NCBI GenBank assembly: GCA_963746605.1
Contig: CAVVCH010000002.1
Span: 1 to 64,000 of the forward strand
DNA length: 64,000 nucleotides
Direction of reading: 5' to 3'
Source: CAVQSS01 sp963746605
GTDB lineage: Bacteria > Desulfobacterota > RBG-13-43-22
The notes under the pieces are model-generated. The model was not told the DNA's origin. It saw nothing but the letters and a program-made list of their open reading frames with translations, and made no database searches. Below are positions 52,190 to 60,950 of the stretch, one piece after another; position 1 is the first letter of the stretch; each line of letters starts with the position of its first letter. Both the position numbers and the translations under genes were made by a program.

Positions 52190-53373
52190 AATTAGCCGAA
52201 CGGGTTTCCCTGATTAAACCCTCCTTAACCATGGCCGTGGATACCAAGGCCAAAGCCCTGAAAAAGGCCGGCCTGGATGTGGTTAACCTCGGGGTCGGCG
52301 AACCCGATTTCGAAACTCCTGAATTCATAAAGGAAGCCGCGATTCGGGCGATTAAAGAGGGCTTTACCAAATATACGCCGGCGGGGGGGATTGACGAGCT
52401 CAAAGAGGCGATTCGAGTTCGGTTTCAGGAAGATCTGGGTTTGTCGTATCAGTTGGATGAAGTGATCGTATCCTGCGGCGGGAAACACGCTCTCTATAAT
52501 ATTGCCCAGGTCCTTTGGGGACCGGGGGACGAAGTCGTCGTCCCGGCCCCTTACTGGGTTTCCTATCCCCCCATGATCCTTTTAGCGGGAGCCACTCCGG
52601 TGATCCTGCCCACCAGGGAGGAAAACGGTTTTAAGGCCACGCCGGAAGAATTAGCCTCGGTAGTTACCCAGAAGACCCGGGCGGTCATCCTCAACAGCCC
52701 CTCCAATCCCACCGGTTCCGTGTACAGTCGGGAAGAATTGGAAGCCCTGGGGCGGATCATTCTGGAAAAAGACCTCATCGTGGTCAGCGACGATATCTAT
52801 GACAAGATTATTTTCAACGGCCGTTCCTTCGTAAACCTGGCCATGCTGGGAGAGGACTATAAGGCCCGAACCCTTGTGGTTAACGGTGTGTCCAAGGCCT
52901 ACGCCATGACAGGCTGGCGAATCGGATACGTCGCCGGGTCAAAGGAAGTCATTGCGGCTATTAACAAAATCCAGAGCCAGAGCACTTCCAATCCGACTTC
53001 TATCGCTCAGAAAGCAGCGGTGGCGGCCCTGGAGGGACCCCAGGATTTCGTTGAGCAGAGGCGGCTGGAATTCGACCGCCGCCGGACCTACATCGCGGAA
53101 CGATTGGCTGCCCTGCCGGAGGTCAGAACCGCTCTGCCGGATGGCGCTTTTTATGTTTTCCCCAATTTTTCCGCTTATTATCGAAAAAAAATAGGTGGGA
53201 AAAGCATTAAAGATTCCCTGGAGTTGGCCGATTATCTATTAGAGCGGGCCCGGATAGCCGTAGTCCCCGGGGTAGCCTTTGGAGAGGACCGGTGCCTCCG
53301 TATTTCATACGCCCCTTCCCTGGCCCTGATTGAAAAGGGGATGGATCGGCTGGAAAAGGCCCTGATGGGATAG
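52186..53373 (+). CDS. Class I aminotransferase (aspartate aminotransferase type)
   Basis: PLP aminotransferase of 395 residues, subgroup Ib. Motifs: LGVGEPDFETPEFIKEAA, YTPAGGIDELKEAI, SPSNPTGSVYSREEL, the PLP lysine in VVNGVSKAYAMTGWRIGYVAG, and the C-terminal arginine for the alpha-carboxylate in DRCLRISYAPS. Aspartate is the most likely donor, but prephenate and other amino acids are possible for this group. The ATG overlaps the tlyA stop by four bases, so dxs-tlyA-this gene are coupled. Confidence 0.9.
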   Translation: MKLAERVSLIKPSLTMAVDTKAKALKKAGLDVVNLGVGEPDFETPEFIKEAAIRAIKEGFTKYTPAGGIDELKEAIRVRFQEDLGLSYQLDEVIVSCGGKHALYNIAQVLWGPGDEVVVPAPYWVSYPPMILLAGATPVILPTREENGFKATPEELASVVTQKTRAVILNSPSNPTGSVYSREELEALGRIILEKDLIVVSDDIYDKIIFNGRSFVNLAMLGEDYKARTLVVNGVSKAYAMTGWRIGYVAGSKEVIAAINKIQSQSTSNPTSIAQKAAVAALEGPQDFVEQRRLEFDRRRTYIAERLAALPEVRTALPDGAFYVFPNFSAYYRKKIGGKSIKDSLELADYLLERARIAVVPGVAFGEDRCLRISYAPSLALIEKGMDRLEKALMG

Positions 53374-53381
53374 GCAAATTG

Positions 53382-53416
53382 GGAACTCGAAACTCAAAAT
53401 ACGAAACAAATTCAAA
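53382..53416. repeat. CGAAATCC-family repeat after the aminotransferase gene
   Basis: GGAACTCGAAACTCAAAATA then CGAAACAAATTCAAATG closely matches the copy at 48464-48497 and the right arm at 60.45 kb. Confidence 0.6.
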
Positions 53417-53455
53417 TGGGTGAAACATTTTATCCGATCGGACCCAGAAAGAATC

Positions 53456-53514
53456 TATCCTCTGACCGGGGGAGCCTTCTTGGGGCCCAAGAAGGCTCCG
53501 AACACCAGAGGATA
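53456..53514. terminator. Two-tier hairpin between convergent genes
   Basis: An inner 13-base stem (GGAGCCTTCTTGG / CCAAGAAGGCTCC) is continued after a short internal loop by an outer 9-base stem (TATCCTCTG / CAGAGGATA). It lies between the converging aminotransferase and PxxKW genes and probably serves both as terminator, though no T-run follows on either strand. Confidence 0.55.
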
Positions 53515-53527
53515 ACGGTCAGGAGTC

Positions 53528-53809
53528 CTATCGAGCGCTGCGTTTGGAGGCTTTCAAGGGGTTTATCTTTTGAGCAGGTTTAGTCGGGGCTTTAGGCTTT
53601 ATGTGGGTGGCCAGATTGCAGTTGCCGAATTTCCACTTCTGAGCCGGATCGGGGCAGGAGACGCAAAATTTGCCGCTGGGAAAGTCCTTCGCCCGATCAC
53701 AGCCGTTGCATGGTTCACTAACCGGCAGGCAGCCGCCCCCGGTAAAGGAGCAGCCTTTGGGGTTCATGAAAGTGCAGGCCGTCCCGGCCTTTAAGGTAGT
53801 ACAGTCCAT
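53528..53809 (-). CDS. PxxKW-family cysteine-rich protein
   Basis: The protein has 93 residues with 11 cysteines: MDCTTLKAGTACTFMNPKGC, FTGGGCLPVSEPCNGCDRA, FPSGKFCVSCPDPAQKWKFG and NCNLATH. The motif PAQKW gives the family its name. It is small and unfused, and the cysteine spacing suggests metal or Fe-S binding. The function is unknown. The family is typical of Desulfobacterota as I recall. A basic lysine-rich tail follows. The start at 53809 has the strong site AAAGGGGGTG upstream. Confidence 0.85.
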   Translation of the reverse strand: MDCTTLKAGTACTFMNPKGCSFTGGGCLPVSEPCNGCDRAKDFPSGKFCVSCPDPAQKWKFGNCNLATHIKPKAPTKPAQKINPLKASKRSAR

Positions 53810-53843
53810 GGGTATCACCCCCTTTCTTGTTAAAATTTATCAA

Positions 53844-53871
53844 GTTATAATATTTTTTTCATAAATGTCAA
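53844..53871 (-). promoter_or_regulatory. Promoter of the PxxKW gene
   Basis: On the minus strand a perfect TTGACA (53871-53866) and TATAAC (53849-53844) are 16 bases apart in a very AT-rich gap. The gap also separates the divergent pilB gene, which begins at 53896; no clear pilB promoter could be picked. Confidence 0.65.
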
Positions 53872-53895
53872 TAATTTTTTTAAATAGCAATAGCC

Positions 53896-55593
53896 ATGTT
53901 TAAAAGTCGCCGCATCGGGGAATTGTTACTCCGCGAAAACAAGATCACTCCGCAACAACTGCAGGAGGCCCTGGAAGAGCAGAAACGACAAGGGGGCCAG
54001 CCCAAAATTGGAGCCATCCTGGTCAAGAAAGGGTATATCACCGAAGAAACGCTGACGTTCTTCTTGTCCAAGCATTTTGGCCTCCCTCAGATCCATTTGG
54101 AGGGCTTAACCCTGGATCCGTCCCTGACCGAGGTCATCCCGGCCCAAGTGGCCCGGAAGTATGAGATTTTGCCCATCGGCCGGGAGGGGACCGTTTTAAA
54201 GATAGCCATCTCCGATCCCTCCAACATTTTCGCCTTGGACGACCTGAAATTTCTAACGGGAAGCAACGTCCAGCTTTTTTTGGTGCCTGATCAAAGCCTC
54301 AAAGAGGCCCTGGACAAATTTTACACCATCAGCCATACCATCTCCGATGTCCTGGAAGACATAAAAAACCTGGAAGTGGATGTCATTAAACCCGAGGAGG
54401 ATCAGGATGAACTGAACCTGGAATTGGCCGCCGCCGAAGCACCGGTAGTCAAATTGACCAACTTGATCCTCATGGACGCCATCAAACGGGGAGCCAGCGA
54501 TATTCATTTTGAGACCTACGATAAGTCCTTCCGGGTCCGTTATCGAATCGATGGGGTGCTTTATGAAGTGATGAATCCTCCCATAAAATTGAAAAACGCC
54601 ATCATTTCTCGGTTAAAAATCATGTCCAATCTAAATATCGCCGAGAGACGGCTCCCGCAAGACGGACGACTGAAGTTGCGGTTCGGACAGGGCCGAGAGA
54701 TGGACTTCCGGGTTTCATCCCTGCCGACCCTTTTTGGGGAAAAGGTGGTTCTGCGGCTTCTGGACAACCACAACTTTCGCTTCAACCTGAACCTTCTGGG
54801 ATTTGAGCCGGAGGCCTTGGAGGAGTTTCAATCGGCCATTCATAAGCCGCATGGCATGGTGCTGGTAACGGGTCCGACAGGAAGCGGCAAAACCACTACC
54901 CTCTACTCGGCCCTGAGCGAATTAAACCAGACCACCCAAAATATATCTACCGCTGAAGATCCGGTGGAAATGAATATTTTGGGTATTAACCAGGTTCAGA
55001 TTCATGAAGAGATAGGGCTGACTTTCTCACACACCTTGCGATCTTTTCTCCGTCAAGACCCGGATATCATCATGGTCGGGGAAATACGGGATCGGGAGAC
55101 CGCCGAAATCGCCATCAAAGCGGCCCTCACCGGGCACTTGGTCCTGAGCACCTTGCATACCAACGATGCCCCTAATACGGTGACCCGCTTGTTGGATATG
55201 GGCGTCGAGCCTTTTCTGGTGGCCTCTTCCTTGAATCTGGTGGTGGCCCAGCGTTTGATTCGAACCATCTGTCCCAAGTGCAAAGGGCGGGTGGAGGCGC
55301 CGGCCGAGTTGTTTCGGGAATTTGATCTGGATCCGGCCGCTGTGGCCTTGTACGGAGGCGCCGGCTGTCCGGAATGCAATTTTTCAGGGTATCGGGGCCG
55401 GATCGCCATCTACGAAGTGCTTCCTTTCCGCGATGCCTTGAAGGAGCTGATCTTCGAACGGTGTTCGGCGGCTGACATCCGGAAGAAGGCGCGAACCTTG
55501 GGTATGATGACCCTTCGGGAAACCGGGATCAACAAGGCGGTTGCCGGAGTGACGACCCTGGAAGAAGTATTACGAATAACGGAGAGGGAATAG
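53896..55593 (+). CDS. pilB: Type IV pilus assembly ATPase PilB
   Basis: The protein has 565 residues. The N-terminal MshEN/GspE-N domains start RRIGELLLRENKITPQQLQE and GAILVKKGYITEETLTFFLS. The ATPase core has Walker A GPTGSGKTTTLYSAL, the Asp box ISTAEDPVEMNI, Walker B DPDIIMVGEIRDRETAEIA and the His box TGHLVLSTLHTNDA. A zinc motif CPKC ... CPECNFSGYRGR follows. It powers pilus extension at the inner membrane. pilC follows after two bases. GspE is the alternative, but the pilC-pilS context favours pili. Confidence 0.93.
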   Translation: MFKSRRIGELLLRENKITPQQLQEALEEQKRQGGQPKIGAILVKKGYITEETLTFFLSKHFGLPQIHLEGLTLDPSLTEVIPAQVARKYEILPIGREGTVLKIAISDPSNIFALDDLKFLTGSNVQLFLVPDQSLKEALDKFYTISHTISDVLEDIKNLEVDVIKPEEDQDELNLELAAAEAPVVKLTNLILMDAIKRGASDIHFETYDKSFRVRYRIDGVLYEVMNPPIKLKNAIISRLKIMSNLNIAERRLPQDGRLKLRFGQGREMDFRVSSLPTLFGEKVVLRLLDNHNFRFNLNLLGFEPEALEEFQSAIHKPHGMVLVTGPTGSGKTTTLYSALSELNQTTQNISTAEDPVEMNILGINQVQIHEEIGLTFSHTLRSFLRQDPDIIMVGEIRDRETAEIAIKAALTGHLVLSTLHTNDAPNTVTRLLDMGVEPFLVASSLNLVVAQRLIRTICPKCKGRVEAPAELFREFDLDPAAVALYGGAGCPECNFSGYRGRIAIYEVLPFRDALKELIFERCSAADIRKKARTLGMMTLRETGINKAVAGVTTLEEVLRITERE

Positions 55594-55595
55594 CG

Positions 55596-56804
55596 ATGCC
55601 GACCTATAACTGGGAAGGAAAATCGAACACAGGAGAGCTGAAAAAGGGCGAGCTGGTAGCCGATACGGTTTCTATCGCCCGCATCCAGTTGCGCAAATTG
55701 CGCATTACCCCTATTCGGATTCGGGAGAAAAAAGATCCGACCAAAACCCGTTTTTCTTTTCGCCGCAAGATTCCCGAAAGAAGCATCGTCGTTTTTACCC
55801 GGCAGTTCGCCACCATGATCAATGCCGGTCTGCCTCTGGTCCAATGTCTGGGCATTCTGGCCGCCCAGGAGGAAAACCCGGCCTTTTTCAAGGTGATTTC
55901 CCAGGTGAAAGGTGATGTGGAAAGCGGTCAGTCGCTGGCCGAAGCCCTCAAAAAATTTCCAAAGGTCTTTAACGACTTGTACATCAATCTGGTCGAGGCC
56001 GGGGAAGCCGGCGGTATTTTAGACGTGATTTTCACGCGGCTCTCCGCCTATATTGAGAAACTGCAAAAATTGAAAAAGAAGGTCAAGGGAGCGTTTGTCT
56101 ATCCGGCGGTCGTGGTGGCGGTGGCCGTCATCGTCGTGGCCATCATTTTGATTTTTGTCATTCCGGTTTTTGAAAAGATGTTCTCCGATTTCGGCCAGGC
56201 TCTCCCGCTTCCGACCCAGATCGTGATTGAAATAAGCCGGTTCGTCAAAAACAATATTCTCTTTCTGGGTGTCGGATTCGGCTTCATCATGGTCCTGCTG
56301 CGAAATTTTTACCGCACCTCGGCCGGAAAATTCCTGGTGGATGATTTTTCCTTGCGCGTGCCGATCTTCGGGCCCCTGCTGCGCAAAGTGGCCGTAGCCA
56401 AGTTTGCCCGGACTTTCGGGACCATGGTCAGCAGCGGCGTGCCTATCCTGGAGGCGTTGGAAATTGTCGCGCGTTCCGCCGGCAACAAGGTCATCGAGAA
56501 GGCGATTATCAAAGCCCGCAGCAGCATCAGCCAGGGCAAAACCATTGCGGAGCCCTTGTCGGAAAGCAAGGTTTTCCCGGTGATGGTCACCCAGATGATT
56601 CAGGTGGGGGAATCCTCCGGCGAATTGGATACCATGCTCGGAAAGATCGCTGACTTTTACGATGATGACATCGATGCGGCGGTGAGCACCTTGACCTCGA
56701 TGCTGGAGCCCATCCTGATGGTTATACTGGGAGGGCTGGTCGGCGGTTTAGTGATAGCCATGTATCTGCCCATCTTTAAGATGGCGGCGGTCATTACCAG
56801 CTAG
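55596..56804 (+). CDS. pilC: Type IV pilus inner-membrane platform protein PilC
   Basis: The protein has 402 residues with two T2SSF domains, around TRQFATMINAGLPLVQCLG and ARTFGTMVSSGVPILEALEI, each followed by the glycine-rich LVEAGEAGGILDVIF or MIQVGESSGELDTMLG. Three membrane helices are visible (about 170-195, 225-245 and 375-395). PilC links PilB to pilin subunits. The N-terminus MPTYNWEGKSNTGELKKGEL is typical. Confidence 0.95.
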   Translation: MPTYNWEGKSNTGELKKGELVADTVSIARIQLRKLRITPIRIREKKDPTKTRFSFRRKIPERSIVVFTRQFATMINAGLPLVQCLGILAAQEENPAFFKVISQVKGDVESGQSLAEALKKFPKVFNDLYINLVEAGEAGGILDVIFTRLSAYIEKLQKLKKKVKGAFVYPAVVVAVAVIVVAIILIFVIPVFEKMFSDFGQALPLPTQIVIEISRFVKNNILFLGVGFGFIMVLLRNFYRTSAGKFLVDDFSLRVPIFGPLLRKVAVAKFARTFGTMVSSGVPILEALEIVARSAGNKVIEKAIIKARSSISQGKTIAEPLSESKVFPVMVTQMIQVGESSGELDTMLGKIADFYDDDIDAAVSTLTSMLEPILMVILGGLVGGLVIAMYLPIFKMAAVITS

Positions 56805-56877
56805 AAAGAAAGCGCGCCATCGTTTCCCCCCAAACCCGGTAGCCTGGCCGGCTGAAGGCCATCCACTCTGAAGGGCG

Positions 56878-58587
56878 ATGCATCACGACATGGAAGAGGA
56901 CTCTTCCCTCAATCAATGGTTACAGGCTACGTCGGAACTGCTCCGGAAAACCCAATGGCTGATCCTGTGGCGATTGGTCTTCAGTTCCTTCATGCTCCTG
57001 CTGACCGTCTTTTTTCAAGAAAGAAAGGAGTTGCCCGGTCCCTTTCCTTACGGACCCCTTTACTTTCTGATTGCCCTGCAATTCTGTTTTTCCCTGGTTT
57101 ATATCCTGGCCCTGCTCCGTTTTCAGGCCATAAGAACCATTGCCATAGCCCAACTGTTAATCGACGGATTGATCGTTTCGGGTCTGGTGCTGGTCACGGG
57201 AGGCCTGGAAAGCTTTTGGTTCTACCTCTATTTTTTAGTGATTTTAGCCTCCGGGATACTCTTCTATCGCCGGGGCGGCGCTCTGATGGCCGGGTACCTC
57301 AGTTTCCTGTACGGGCTGCTGTTGCTGCTCCAATATCAAGGCATCCTGACCCACTACCTAGCCTGGTATGAAGGCTCCTCCTTCTACCGCTGGGGTCATT
57401 TCAGTTACCAATGGGGAATGGCCACGGCCGGTTTTTTTCTGGCCGGTTATTTGGGCAGTTTCTTCCCGGAGCAATCCTATCGACAACGGACCGAATTGAT
57501 TGCTCAACGCATCAATATCGATCAACTGGCGGAGTTCAACCAACTGATCATTCACCATTTGGATATGGGGCTGATCACCTTGGATTCCCAGGAGCAGATC
57601 TTGAGCATCAACCCGGCGGGGGAGGAGATTCTGGGGCAGGCCACTTCCCGGTTAAAATCCCGACCGGTGCGGGAAATCCTCCCCGGACTTCAGCGTATTC
57701 CCGGATGGCCGGCGTTGATCCAGGGGGAACGATTTGAGGTGGACTATCAGCACCCTGACGGTCCGATCCTCTATCTCGGTTTTTCGGTAACCTATCTTCG
57801 AGAAGGACAACCCACCGGCTTGGAAAAAATTATCACGTTCAAGGACCTGACCCAAATTCGCGAAATGGAGGATCATCTACGCCAAATGGACCGGTTGGCC
57901 ATGATGGGACAGATGGCCGCCGGGATCGTCCACGAGATAAAAAATCCGCTGGCTTCGATCAGCGGATCCATTCAAATGATTCGAGAAGAATTGAAGGAAG
58001 ATGGACCGGGCGATCGACTCATCAATCTGGTCTCCCGGGAAGTGGATAAACTGGATGCACTGCTTCATGATTTTATTACCTTTGCCCGCCCCTCTCAGCA
58101 ATCCGAAAAAGGTGTGGATTTGGGCGAAGTGATCCCCGGCACGATTGAATTAATCCAGAAAAACAAAGGGGTGGCCGGAACGATTCAATGGGAGCTCAAT
58201 CTGGAGCCGAATCTGGTTTTAAAAATGCCGTCCAATGAGCTTTCCCAGATTCTCTGGAATTTGCTGACCAATGCCCTTCAGGCGGTACCGGAAAGGGGTC
58301 ATATTCGGCTGTCCGGACGACGCCTCAGGGAAGGCCGTTTTCGAGACGGGGTGGAGATCCGGATCGGGGATGACGGCCCAGGTATTCCGGAGGCCCAATT
58401 GAAACGGATTTTCGAACCCTTTTTTACCACCAAGGAAAAAGGTCTGGGTTTGGGATTGAGCATCGTCCAAAAACTCGTTTCCCAGCATCAGGGAATCATT
58501 AAAGTGAGCAGCTCCGCAGAAAGCGGGACCGAATTTGTCCTGATTTTCCCCGCTGCCCGGGAAAAAGCATTGACAGCGGCCGATTAA
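56878..58587 (+). CDS. pilS: PilS-like membrane sensor histidine kinase
   Basis: The protein has 569 residues. Six hydrophobic segments (about 25-200) form the PilS-type membrane sensor, then a PAS domain (LDMGLITLDSQEQILSINPA), the HisKA box with the phosphorylated His in GIVHEIKNPLASISGSIQ, and HATPase N, G1 and G2 boxes (LWNLLTNALQAVP, IGDDGPGIP, KGLGLGLSIVQKLV). PilS normally works with the sigma-54 activator PilR to control pilA. Here pilR does not follow. Position after pilC supports the name, but the symbol is by analogy. Confidence 0.82.
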   Translation: MHHDMEEDSSLNQWLQATSELLRKTQWLILWRLVFSSFMLLLTVFFQERKELPGPFPYGPLYFLIALQFCFSLVYILALLRFQAIRTIAIAQLLIDGLIVSGLVLVTGGLESFWFYLYFLVILASGILFYRRGGALMAGYLSFLYGLLLLLQYQGILTHYLAWYEGSSFYRWGHFSYQWGMATAGFFLAGYLGSFFPEQSYRQRTELIAQRINIDQLAEFNQLIIHHLDMGLITLDSQEQILSINPAGEEILGQATSRLKSRPVREILPGLQRIPGWPALIQGERFEVDYQHPDGPILYLGFSVTYLREGQPTGLEKIITFKDLTQIREMEDHLRQMDRLAMMGQMAAGIVHEIKNPLASISGSIQMIREELKEDGPGDRLINLVSREVDKLDALLHDFITFARPSQQSEKGVDLGEVIPGTIELIQKNKGVAGTIQWELNLEPNLVLKMPSNELSQILWNLLTNALQAVPERGHIRLSGRRLREGRFRDGVEIRIGDDGPGIPEAQLKRIFEPFFTTKEKGLGLGLSIVQKLVSQHQGIIKVSSSAESGTEFVLIFPAAREKALTAAD

Positions 58588-58754
58588 CTGCGTTATGGGG
58601 AGAAAGTATAAGTTTTGTTTGGGCATTTATTTGGCAATAACAATGAACACCGCTTTCGGGCGTTTTTCGTCATGCCGGATTCGATCCGGCATCCAGACCA
58701 TTTGAAGCTTAGGATTCGAAATCCGAAGTACGAAGATCCAAAATCCAAGAGAGG
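58588..58754. repeat. Intergenic repeats (GTCATGCCGGAT palindrome and CGAAATCC family)
   Basis: GTCATGCCGGATTCGATCCG then GCATCCAG (about 58669-58697) is the widespread CCGGAT..ATCCGG repeat. It is followed by a CGAAATCC-family copy (GATTCGAAATCCGAAGTACG then AAGATCCAAAATCC, about 58712-58748). No gene is seen. Confidence 0.6.
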
Positions 58755-59558
58755 TTGAACTTGTTGACCGGTCCCGAAAATTTTTTTGATACCAATGATT
58801 GGGCCTATCGAGAGATCCTGGCCGGGCTGGACCATGTCTGGGAGGTTCTGCCGAAAATCAAGGACTATCTCCGCGACACGATCCGTCCCAACCTGAAACC
58901 GCTTTTGCACCAAGGGCCTTTCCTGACCAAAACCGTGGTCCTCTATCAGGGGGATTTTTTGGAGGAAGGATTTACCCTGCTCCCCGGCGACGCGACCAAG
59001 GGAAGTTTTCAAGTCAGTTATGGGGGAAAGATTTTGGCGGGAGCCACGGTTATTTACGGCGGTGTGACCCTGGCCGGAGAGGAGATCTTCATCGGGGAAG
59101 GTTCGGTGGTGGAATCAGGGGCCTTTATCCAGGGGCCGACCGTGATCGGCCGGCAAACGGAGGTTCGCCAGGGGGCGTATATCCGTGGTGCCTGTTTAAT
59201 CGGAGACCGCTGTGTGGTGGGGCATGTCACCGAGATGAAGAACTCGGTTATGCTGGACGGGGCCAAGGCCGGTCATTTCGCCTATATCGGTGACAGCATT
59301 TTGGGGCAACAGTGCAACCTGGGCGCCGGGACCAAATGCGCCAATCTGAAAATGGTCAAAACCCCGATCACCGTGAAGTTTGATCAAAAGATCTATGAGA
59401 CGGGGTTGAGGAAGTTCGGGGTGGTTATGGGCGACCGGACAGAGACCGGTTGCAACGCCGTGACCAGCCCGGGGACCCTGCTCGGACCTGGATGTCTGGT
59501 GGCCCCCAACGTGACGGTCAAAGGCGGCTATTACCCTCCTAAATCCATAATTCGCTGA
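58755..59558 (+). CDS. Left-handed beta-helix (hexapeptide) nucleotidyltransferase-like protein
   Basis: The protein has 267 residues from a TTG start. An N-terminal helical segment (FFDTNDWAYREILAGLDHVW) precedes a run of hexapeptide repeats, for example AGATVIYGGVTLAGEEIFIG, ESGAFIQGPTVIGRQTEVRQ, GAYIRGACLIGDRCVVGHVT and EMKNSVMLDGAKAGHFAYIG. The core resembles the C-terminal acetyltransferase half of GlmU-type sugar-nucleotide enzymes; the pyrophosphorylase half is missing. Likely an acyltransferase or sugar nucleotidyltransferase-like protein; the substrate is unknown. An ATP-grasp gene follows after 11 bases. Confidence 0.82.
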   Translation: MNLLTGPENFFDTNDWAYREILAGLDHVWEVLPKIKDYLRDTIRPNLKPLLHQGPFLTKTVVLYQGDFLEEGFTLLPGDATKGSFQVSYGGKILAGATVIYGGVTLAGEEIFIGEGSVVESGAFIQGPTVIGRQTEVRQGAYIRGACLIGDRCVVGHVTEMKNSVMLDGAKAGHFAYIGDSILGQQCNLGAGTKCANLKMVKTPITVKFDQKIYETGLRKFGVVMGDRTETGCNAVTSPGTLLGPGCLVAPNVTVKGGYYPPKSIIR

Positions 59559-59569
59559 GGCCTTCCGGA

Positions 59570-60349
59570 ATGGATGGACCGCCCATTGCTTTCAGCCATC
59601 GTTTCAAATCCTGCCCCGGCGTAGTTCTGATCCCCCCCCGTCCTAATTTCTCGGATTTTTCCCCGGAAGAAAAAGACCTGATCCGGAACGCTGAAAAAAT
59701 CTATTATCCGACCCCGCTGTATGTGGATGTCTTTCTAACGATGGGGAAGAAGATTTTTCCCAGCCGGGAGACCTACGTTTATTCGGGAGATAAGATCAAA
59801 CAAACGGTCCTGTTTCAACTTTTGCGGATTCCCCATCCCCAAACCCGATTATTTTTCGGACGGCAAAAAAGCCGGATTAGTGCTGAATTCCCCTTTCCTT
59901 TTATCGCCAAGATCCCCCGGGGGTCCTCTCTGGGCGAAGGGGTTTATTTGATCACCAATGAAACCGAATTAAAGGCCTATGAGGACCGAAACCCGGTGGC
60001 GTACATTCAGGAGTATCTTCCTCTGGAAAAAGACCTGCGGGTCGTCCTGATCAATCATCAGGTGATCCTGGCTTATTGGAAAAAAGGCCGGCCGGGAGAA
60101 TTTCGCCATAACCTGGCCCAAGGAGGCGAATTGGATTTTGAAAAGATTCCCGCGGAGGCCCTGCTATTCGCCCGAGAGGTTACTCGGGTCTGTAATTTTA
60201 ATGACGTGGGTTTGGATTTATGCCATACTCAAAAAGACGGGTGGATGGTCTTGGAAGCCAATATGAACTACGGCCGGCAGGGCTTGGCCATTCAGGGACT
60301 CACACTTTCGGAGGTCTATCGCTCCCTGGTGGAGGAAGGCTCTATTTAA
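59570..60349 (+). CDS. ATP-grasp domain protein (RimK-like)
   Basis: The protein has 259 residues. ATP-grasp landmarks: KQTVLFQLLRIPHPQTRLFF, the lysine strand FPFIAKIPRGSSLGEGVYL, AYIQEYLPLEKDLRVVLIN, and the metal-binding end GLDLCHTQKDGWMVLEANMN. RimK-type enzymes join an amino acid or amine to a carboxylate using ATP. The substrate is not evident. Co-transcription with the hexapeptide protein suggests joint modification of a metabolite or envelope component. The protein is somewhat shorter than RimK (about 300). Confidence 0.8.
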   Translation: MDGPPIAFSHRFKSCPGVVLIPPRPNFSDFSPEEKDLIRNAEKIYYPTPLYVDVFLTMGKKIFPSRETYVYSGDKIKQTVLFQLLRIPHPQTRLFFGRQKSRISAEFPFPFIAKIPRGSSLGEGVYLITNETELKAYEDRNPVAYIQEYLPLEKDLRVVLINHQVILAYWKKGRPGEFRHNLAQGGELDFEKIPAEALLFAREVTRVCNFNDVGLDLCHTQKDGWMVLEANMNYGRQGLAIQGLTLSEVYRSLVEEGSI

Positions 60350-60360
60350 TAGAAGATCTT

Positions 60361-60498
60361 TAAATCCGAAATTCGAAGCACGAAATCCGAAACAAGCACG
60401 AAGGTTCAAAATCCAAATGATCAAAACAACAACTTTTTGAATTTGGACATTTGATCATTTGAATTTGTTTCGGATTTCGTGCTTCGGATTTCGGATTT
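60361..60498. repeat. Large CGAAATCC-family inverted repeat
   Basis: The left arm AAATCCGAAATTCGAAGCAC (60362 onward) and the right arm GTGCTTCGGATTTCGGATTT (to about 60498) pair, continued inward by GAAATCCGAAACAA / TTTGTTTCGGATTTC and CAAATGATCAAA / TTTGATCATTTG. The whole gap could fold into a hairpin with stems totalling over 45 paired bases. It is the best-preserved copy of this family in the window. Confidence 0.75.
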
Positions 60499-60523
60499 GA
60501 ACCAATATTATTGGTTAGAAACT

Positions 60524-60946
60524 ATGATCGTCATCGACTTGAAATGTTCCCGTGATCACTATTTTGAGGGCTGGTTCGCCGGTCTCGAGGTCTTTAATCT
60601 GCAACAGAGGGACGGGGAAATTCAATGTCCCATCTGTGACGACCATCAGATATCCCGGGTCCTCTCCCCCGTGGCCATACGCCGGCATGGGGATGAGCCT
60701 TCCCAGACCGTTTCGGAAACCAAACCGGAAGCCGCCCTGACCAAGCAATGGCAGGTGCTTAAAAACTACCTCCAGGAGCATTTCGAAGAGGTGGGCACGG
60801 ACTTTGCCAAAGAGGCCTTGAAAATGCATTACGGGGCCGCGGAAAAACGTAATATCAGGGGATCTTCCACTTCCCAGGAGGAAGAACTGCTTCAAAAAGA
60901 AGGAGTGGAATTCTTCAAAATCCCGGTTCCTAAAGAAGGGAACTGA
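60524..60946 (+). CDS. DUF1178 family protein
   Basis: The protein has 140 residues. It matches the DUF1178 pattern: MIVIDLKCSRDHYFEGWFAG, IQCPICDDHQISRVLSPVAI, and a helical C-terminal part (LKNYLQEHFEEVGTDFAKEA and MHYGAAEKRNIRGSS). The CPxC together with the first cysteine could bind zinc. The function of the family is unknown. The ATG at 60524 was chosen because the 15 residues upstream are encoded by repeat DNA. Confidence 0.88.
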   Translation: MIVIDLKCSRDHYFEGWFAGLEVFNLQQRDGEIQCPICDDHQISRVLSPVAIRRHGDEPSQTVSETKPEAALTKQWQVLKNYLQEHFEEVGTDFAKEALKMHYGAAEKRNIRGSSTSQEEELLQKEGVEFFKIPVPKEGN

Positions 60947-60950
60947 ACGG

